The notes under the pieces were generated by a model that was not told the DNA's origin, searched no databases, and saw only the letters and a list, made by a program, of their open reading frames with translations. This document shows positions 59,781-64,000 of a stretch of DNA of 64,000 bases, in pieces. The position numbers were made by a program, and so were the translations under genes. Source of the DNA: Leisingera sp. ANG-Vp (lineage in GTDB: Bacteria; Pseudomonadota; Alphaproteobacteria; Rhodobacterales; Rhodobacteraceae); assembly GCF_000813725.1 (NCBI RefSeq), contig NZ_JWLD01000008.1:1-64000 (forward strand), read 5' to 3'. Every line of letters starts with the position of its first letter. The stretch's first letter is position 1.

Positions 59781-60467
59781 ATGGCCGAACATCACCTTCC
59801 CGGGGAGCCGCCGGTGCCGCTCACCCTGCGCCGTTCTGCGCGGGCACGGCGGATCAGCCTGCGTATCTCCTCGCTGGACGGGCGGGTGACGCTGACCCTG
59901 CCCAAAGGCCTGCCCGAGCGCACAGCGCTCGCCTTTGCCGAGGAAAAGGCGGACTGGATCCGCTCGCACCTGAAGAAGCACCCGGAAGCGGTGGAAGCCG
60001 CCTTTGGCGCGGTGCTGCCCGTCGATGGCCAGGACCGGGTTGTTGAACGCGCCCCGGGCCGCCGCATCCAGTTGGACGCAGGCCGCATTGCAGTGCCGGG
60101 GGACAATCCGGGACGGCCCTTGCAGCGCTATCTCAAGGAGCTGGCCCGCAACCGGCTGGCCGAAGCTTCGGATTTCTATGCCGCGCGGCTCGGCAAGGGC
60201 TACAGCCGCCTCACGCTGCGCGACACCCGCTCGCGCTGGGGCTCCTGCACTGCGGATGGCGGGCTGATGTATTCCTGGCGGCTGATCCTGGCGCCGCCGT
60301 CGGTGCTGCGCTATGTCGCTGCCCATGAGGTGGCGCATCTGCAGGAGATGAACCATTCCCAGGCGTTCTGGGACACGGTGGAGCGGATCCACGGCCGCTA
60401 TCAGGCCCCGCGCGCCTGGCTGCGCGAAAACGGCGCCAGCCTGCACCGCTACCGCTTCGGCGATTGA
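59781..60467 (+). CDS. YgjP/SprT-like zinc metallopeptidase (DUF45, M48-type)
   Basis: This 228-aa protein has the zinc motif HEVAHLQEMNH (HExxH with a third His in NHSQAFW) near residue 180, and a YgjP-type N-terminal beta domain (RRSARARRISLRISSLDGRVTLTLPKG). The conserved SRWGSCTADGGLMYSWRLILAPPSVLRYV segment precedes the zinc site. Members are cytoplasmic and the substrate is not known. It is divergent to the TIGR02300 gene, 101 bp apart. ATG 59781 follows GAAAGGGG. Confidence 0.9.
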   Translation: MAEHHLPGEPPVPLTLRRSARARRISLRISSLDGRVTLTLPKGLPERTALAFAEEKADWIRSHLKKHPEAVEAAFGAVLPVDGQDRVVERAPGRRIQLDAGRIAVPGDNPGRPLQRYLKELARNRLAEASDFYAARLGKGYSRLTLRDTRSRWGSCTADGGLMYSWRLILAPPSVLRYVAAHEVAHLQEMNHSQAFWDTVERIHGRYQAPRAWLRENGASLHRYRFGD

Positions 60468-60553
60468 AACCGGTGCTTTGCCGCGCGGGCCGGGCGGGCT
60501 AAACTCAGGTCAGGTTCCTGTTTCCCGTTTTCCCGGTTCCCGAGGCCCCGCCC

Positions 60554-62392
60554 GTGCCAGACAAACCGCAACGCCGCCTTGCTGCCATCTTCGTGCTGGA
60601 TGTCTCCGGCTTCAGCCGGATGATGGCCGAGGATGAAGCGGGCACGCTCAACCAGGTGCTGGCGCAGCAGCAAAACCTGATCGCTCCGGCGGTCCGCGCC
60701 CATCAGGGCCGCATCGTCAAGCTGATGGGCGACGGGGTGCTGGCGGTCTTTCCCAGTGTGATTTCCGCGGTGGAGGCGGCGGCGCAGATCCAGGCAGGCG
60801 CCGCCCGGGGGCGCCACCTGAAACTCCGGATCGGCATCAATCTGGGCGAGGTGATTATCGCGCAGGGCGATGTTTACGGCGATGATGTCAATATCGCTGC
60901 CCGGCTCGAGGCACTGGCTCCGGTCGGCGGGGTGGCGCTGTCGGCAGCAGCTTACGGCCAGGTGCGCAACCGCATCCCTTACAAGTTCGAGGATCTGGGC
61001 CTGCACGAGGTCAAGAATCTTCCGGAACCGGTGCAGGCCTATGCGCTGGGCGAGGAGCTGACCTCGCTGCCCAGCCTGAGCCAGGCTGCCGCACAGGCCC
61101 GGATACAGCGGACGGCCCAGGCAAAGCCTTCGCAAACGCGGTCCTGGCGGCCCGTTTTAACTGCCGCCGCAGCCTGTGCCGTGCTGGCGGCTGCGGGCGG
61201 GGGATGGTGGCTGGCCGGGCTTCCCGGCCTCCCGCGCAGCCAGCAGGACCGGCCGCCGCCTTCCGCTGAAACTGCGCAGCTGCCGCCGCTGATTGCAGTG
61301 CTGCCTTTCACCGCAGCGGCGGGGCCGCCGGAGCTGGCTCAGGCGCTGTCGGGAGAGGTGATCCGCAGCTTGTCTGCAGCGCCGGGTCTGGCGGTGGTTG
61401 CACCGGACAGCAGCCTGGCGGCGGCCGGCCTGCCGCCGGAGCGGGCTGCACAGCTGCTGGGCGCACAGTATCTTGTCAGCGGCCATTTGCCGGGTGATCC
61501 GCTGCAGGGCATCCGGCTGCGGATCCATGGCGCTTCCGGACAGGCCGGCCTGCCTGCGCGGCGGCAGGCGGGCCTGCCGGAGCTGGTTTCCGCGGCCGCT
61601 GCGGATATCCTGTCTTACTTCGGCCAGCCGGTGCCCGCAGCGCCGGCAGTACGTGTTCCGGACCAGGCAATGATGCAATTGCTGGTGGCGCGCAGCAAAC
61701 TGGCTGAGGGCAGGAACGGTGCAGCCGGGCTGGCCTTGCAGCAGGCCTTGCTGCTGGACCCCAGCCTGGCAGAGGCGCAGGTGCTGCAGGCCGGGCTGGA
61801 GCTGGACTTTCTGACCGGCCCGCTTGCCAGCCTGCCGCAGCGCGCCGCAAGGGCGGCTGAGCGGCTTGAGGGCGCGCCGGAAACCGCCGGAACCTTGCGC
61901 GTGCGCGCGGTTGCGGCACAGTTCGACGGCCGCCCCGCAGCGGCACTTGATCTGGCAGGAAAGCTGGCGCAGGCCTATCCCAATGATGCGGACGGCCATC
62001 TGCTGCGGGCCTGGCTGCTGCACCTTGCCGGGGAAGGCCCGGCGGCTGAGGCAGCCTATGCCACGGCTCTGCGGCTCAACCCGGTGCCGCCGCCGCTGTA
62101 CCACAATCTGCGCGCGGCTATGCTCTTCTCCGCAGGCCAGGAGGACGCCGCAATGGCGTCGGCGCTCCAGGCGCTGGAGCAGGAGCCGCAGGCACAGCTG
62201 GCGCAAGCCGTGCATTGCGCCGGGCTTGCAGGAGCAGGCCGGTTCAAAGAGGCCGGCGGCACCTGTGCCGGGCTGCAGGCCGCAGGGCTGACCTTGGATG
62301 AGGCCGCCGGTGCATTTGCCTTCAGCGCTGAGGGGGCGCGGCAGCGTCTGCGCAGCAGTCTCAGCCTCGCCGGGCTGCCGGGGCGGCCGTGA
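60554..62392 (+). CDS. Class III adenylate/guanylate cyclase with single membrane helix and repeat-rich C-terminus
   Basis: The 612-aa protein starts with a class III cyclase domain (RRLAAIFVLDVSGFSRMMAEDE, KLMGDGVLAVFPSVISAVEAA, IGINLGEVIIAQGDVYGDDVNIAARLEALAPVGGVALSAAAYGQV; residues about 5-165). One helix (about 200-220, VLTAAAACAVLAAAGGGWWLAG) is followed by a TolB-like/TPR-like region of about 390 residues rich in Ala and Leu. This is a well-known alphaproteobacterial cyclase layout. The start is GTG 60554. The domain order suggests that the C-terminal part lies outside the cytoplasmic membrane and senses a signal. Confidence 0.9.
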   Translation: MPDKPQRRLAAIFVLDVSGFSRMMAEDEAGTLNQVLAQQQNLIAPAVRAHQGRIVKLMGDGVLAVFPSVISAVEAAAQIQAGAARGRHLKLRIGINLGEVIIAQGDVYGDDVNIAARLEALAPVGGVALSAAAYGQVRNRIPYKFEDLGLHEVKNLPEPVQAYALGEELTSLPSLSQAAAQARIQRTAQAKPSQTRSWRPVLTAAAACAVLAAAGGGWWLAGLPGLPRSQQDRPPPSAETAQLPPLIAVLPFTAAAGPPELAQALSGEVIRSLSAAPGLAVVAPDSSLAAAGLPPERAAQLLGAQYLVSGHLPGDPLQGIRLRIHGASGQAGLPARRQAGLPELVSAAAADILSYFGQPVPAAPAVRVPDQAMMQLLVARSKLAEGRNGAAGLALQQALLLDPSLAEAQVLQAGLELDFLTGPLASLPQRAARAAERLEGAPETAGTLRVRAVAAQFDGRPAAALDLAGKLAQAYPNDADGHLLRAWLLHLAGEGPAAEAAYATALRLNPVPPPLYHNLRAAMLFSAGQEDAAMASALQALEQEPQAQLAQAVHCAGLAGAGRFKEAGGTCAGLQAAGLTLDEAAGAFAFSAEGARQRLRSSLSLAGLPGRP

Positions 62393-62422
62393 TCCGCCGC
62401 CGGCGTCTTCAGAAGGCGCCCC

Positions 62423-62475
62423 GTGATCACACGTGCGGATCTGCCCGCTTGACGGCGGCGGGCTTTGTGATCACA
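62423..62475. promoter_or_regulatory. Twin GTGATCAC operators before the GntR gene
   Basis: GTGATCAC occurs at 62423-62430 and again within TGTGATCACA at 62466-62475, so the palindrome centres are about 44 bp apart (four helical turns). The second copy ends seven bases before the GntR start. This fits autoregulation by the adjacent GntR dimer, perhaps with looping. Confidence 0.6.
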
Positions 62476-62482
62476 TGAGGGG

Positions 62483-63136
62483 ATGAATTTGACTGCCCGC
62501 TCTTCCCACGACGCTGCCGCGCCGGCCCATGACCGCGTCTACCGTGCCCTGCGCACCCGCATCATGCATGGCGAGGTCACCCCCGGCGCCGCGCTCACCC
62601 TGCGCGGCATCGGCCGCGAATTCGAGGTCTCGATGACCCCGGCCCGCGAAGCCGTGCGGCGCCTGGCAGCGGAGGGCGCGCTGTTTCTCTCGACTTCAGG
62701 CAGGGTGTCGACGCCGGAACTGACCAATGAGCGGATCGAAGAGCTGGCTGCCCTGCGCGCGCTTCTGGAGGTGGAGCTTGCCAGCCGCGCTCTGCCGCGC
62801 GCCCATATGGCGCTGATCGACCGGCTGCAGATGATCAATGCGACCGTAGCCGAGATGGTCTCCAAACGCGATGCGGTGGGCTATATCCGCACCAATCTGG
62901 AGTTCCACCGCACCCTTTACCTGCGCGCCCAGGCGCCGGCCATGCTGGCGATGGCGGAGACCGTCTGGCTGCAGCTTGGCCCCACTATGCGCGCGCTTTA
63001 CGGCCGCCTGCGCCGCACCGACCCGCCGCAGAACCACCGGCTGATCATTGCTGCGCTGAAAGCCGGCGACGAGCCCGGCCTGCGGCTGGCGGTGCGCTCG
63101 GATGTGACACAGGGGCTGCGGCTGCTGGCGGGCTAG
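62483..63136 (+). CDS. GntR-family regulator with FCD domain
   Basis: The 217-aa regulator has the winged helix [66 protein letters not shown] (residues 16-80) and an FCD ligand domain (ERIEELAALRALLEVELASRAL, FHRTLYLRAQAPAMLAMAETVWLQLGPTMRALYG, NHRLIIAALKAGDEPGLRLAVRSDV). The metal-binding-type residues D/H/H of FCD proteins appear to be kept. ATG 62483 follows the second operator, ATGAGGGG. No obvious target gene lies next to it in the same or opposite direction. Confidence 0.9.
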   Translation: MNLTARSSHDAAAPAHDRVYRALRTRIMHGEVTPGAALTLRGIGREFEVSMTPAREAVRRLAAEGALFLSTSGRVSTPELTNERIEELAALRALLEVELASRALPRAHMALIDRLQMINATVAEMVSKRDAVGYIRTNLEFHRTLYLRAQAPAMLAMAETVWLQLGPTMRALYGRLRRTDPPQNHRLIIAALKAGDEPGLRLAVRSDVTQGLRLLAG

Positions 63137-63409
63137 CTCAAGGTTCCAGCTGGGGCTTCGGAAAGCGGAAGGGGAGGCTCCTGCTCGCTCCGGTCAATTT
63201 GAAAAATTGCCCTTGCCCAAGGCCGCCAGTGGCGTCGGCGCCAGCTGGAGTTGCGCGGGCGCGGGAGTGCCGCGCTTTCATGTATTTCTCTTGTAGAAGA
63301 TTGATGGCATGAATGAGTGACCTGCAGCCGGGACAGACGAAGGGGCAGCGGATGCGCCATGAAGCAAGCCCCTCGGATCTTCGACTGCAATGTTTGGGAA
63401 AGGCATCAT

Positions 63410-64000
63410 ATGCGTGCGCTTCTTGCAGGGCTATTCTTCATTTGCTGTCCAACCATAGTCAGCGCAGAGGTGCAGACGTCCGGTGCAGCCGGGCCTGCTG
63501 CGCAGGAGCTGGTTGAAAAGTTGCACACTGGCGTTGAGACGTTTTTTCAAAAGTGGTGGGGGATTAGACCGGCTTCTACCGTTTCCGTGTATGGTTCGGA
63601 GGATGCAGATTTCCTGGCCCGGAAACTGGCTTCCGCGCTGCGCCAGTCCGGGCACCCTGTGCCGGGCAACCTGAAACGCCGTGTCGCCATGGTCTGCCGC
63701 CTGGGCAGGCACGTTTCCGGGATCACTTACTACAATGCTCTGGCTCTGTGCTGGAAACCCCTGACCGCCGTTTACCGTTCGAATCCCAGACGCTGGACCC
63801 GCGACTTGAAAATGGAGCTTGGGGCGCTCATCACTCACGAATACATGCATGTGCTCCAGCACGTGCTGGCAAACGAGGCCAGCCGCCGCGGCAGAACGCC
63901 CTCTGGAGAAGTGCTGCTTGGTCCGGAATGGCTGGTCGAAGGCAGTGCCGAGTATTTTGAGCTGCGGTACTGGCGGAAAAAGCAGCGAGGGTTCACCGGA
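63410..64000 (+). CDS. Secreted gluzincin-type metallopeptidase, N-terminal part
   Basis: 197 codons are visible and the gene runs off the right edge. ATG 63410 follows GGGAAAGGCATC. The first residues MRALLAGLFFICCPTIVSAE form a signal peptide. After an ordinary domain the metalloprotease motif HEYMH occurs at about residues 145-149 (LGALITHEYMHVLQHVL), and about 30 residues later EWLVEGSAEYFELRYW provides the third glutamate ligand (WLxEGxAEY), the gluzincin (MA clan) arrangement. The substrate is unknown. The gap to the GntR gene (273 bp) shows nothing else that I can support. Confidence 0.75.
   Translation, partial: MRALLAGLFFICCPTIVSAEVQTSGAAGPAAQELVEKLHTGVETFFQKWWGIRPASTVSVYGSEDADFLARKLASALRQSGHPVPGNLKRRVAMVCRLGRHVSGITYYNALALCWKPLTAVYRSNPRRWTRDLKMELGALITHEYMHVLQHVLANEASRRGRTPSGEVLLGPEWLVEGSAEYFELRYWRKKQRGFTG

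Noticed and set aside
63313-63516. 67-aa plus-strand frame
   Set aside because: It overlaps the start of the metallopeptidase gene in another frame, and its sequence looks random.

Overview
The window looks like chromosome of a marine alphaproteobacterium in the Rhodobacteraceae, Roseobacter group (Leisingera/Phaeobacter/Ruegeria-like). The base composition is high in GC. The housekeeping blocks rpsA, ihfB, lapA, trpF, trpB, trpA, rplY, pth and ychF read as typical Rhodobacterales proteins, and between them lie TRAP transporters, DMSP genes and many single-gene regulators. The species assignment is inference.

Layout. 1-1.7 kb: 5' part of a large RTX/LamG exoprotein, minus strand. 2.1-4.4 kb: NCS1 nucleobase-type permease with a divergent GntR regulator. 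4.4-11.6 kb: the most striking unit. A cobalamin riboswitch is followed by a 28-codon leader ORF, a DUF1636 protein and a BtuD/BtuF/BtuC-type ABC importer, then a MarR regulator with a 19-bp perfect operator and a 1065-aa corrinoid reductive dehalogenase fused to its own flavin/2Fe-2S reductase. 11.6-17.3 kb: sulfatase with divergent LysR, a Zur-box-preceded COG0523 GTPase with a small coupled protein, and HxlR with a nitroreductase. 17.5-36.9 kb: the housekeeping stretch (rpsA, ihfB, lapA, trpFBA, ychF, rplY, pth), interrupted by an MCP, an unrecognised lysine-rich protein with a glycine-rich hydrophobic core, LysE, PagL, RidA/LldD, DadA-like and nucleoside hydrolase genes.

37-49.9 kb: an aromatic catabolism cluster. 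It holds a MarR regulator, gamma-resorcylate decarboxylase (all four metal ligands present), a Tat-exported molybdenum hydroxylase pair, a DctPQM TRAP importer, an SDR, maleylacetate reductase, a LysR regulator and hydroxyquinol 1,2-dioxygenase. The step resorcinol to hydroxyquinol has no recognisable monooxygenase here. 50.3-57.8 kb: a compact DMSP demethylation cluster with homologues of all four enzymes (DmdC, DmdD, DmdB, DmdA), an AraC regulator and an internal LysR regulator. 57.9-59.1 kb: remnants of a divergent tetR/molybdenum-hydroxylase locus, deleted at its centre and at its 3' side, next to tRNA-Ala(GGC). 59.3-64 kb: a TIGR02300 protein, a YgjP-type metallopeptidase, a class III cyclase with a repeat-rich C-terminus, a GntR regulator with twin operators, and the start of a secreted gluzincin.

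Working together. The cobalamin operon most likely supplies the corrinoid that the dehalogenase needs. The hydroxyquinol branch feeds ring carbon to 3-oxoadipate. The dmd genes take DMSP to methylthioacryloyl-CoA and onward. Many regulators sit beside clear inverted repeats, listed as separate features.
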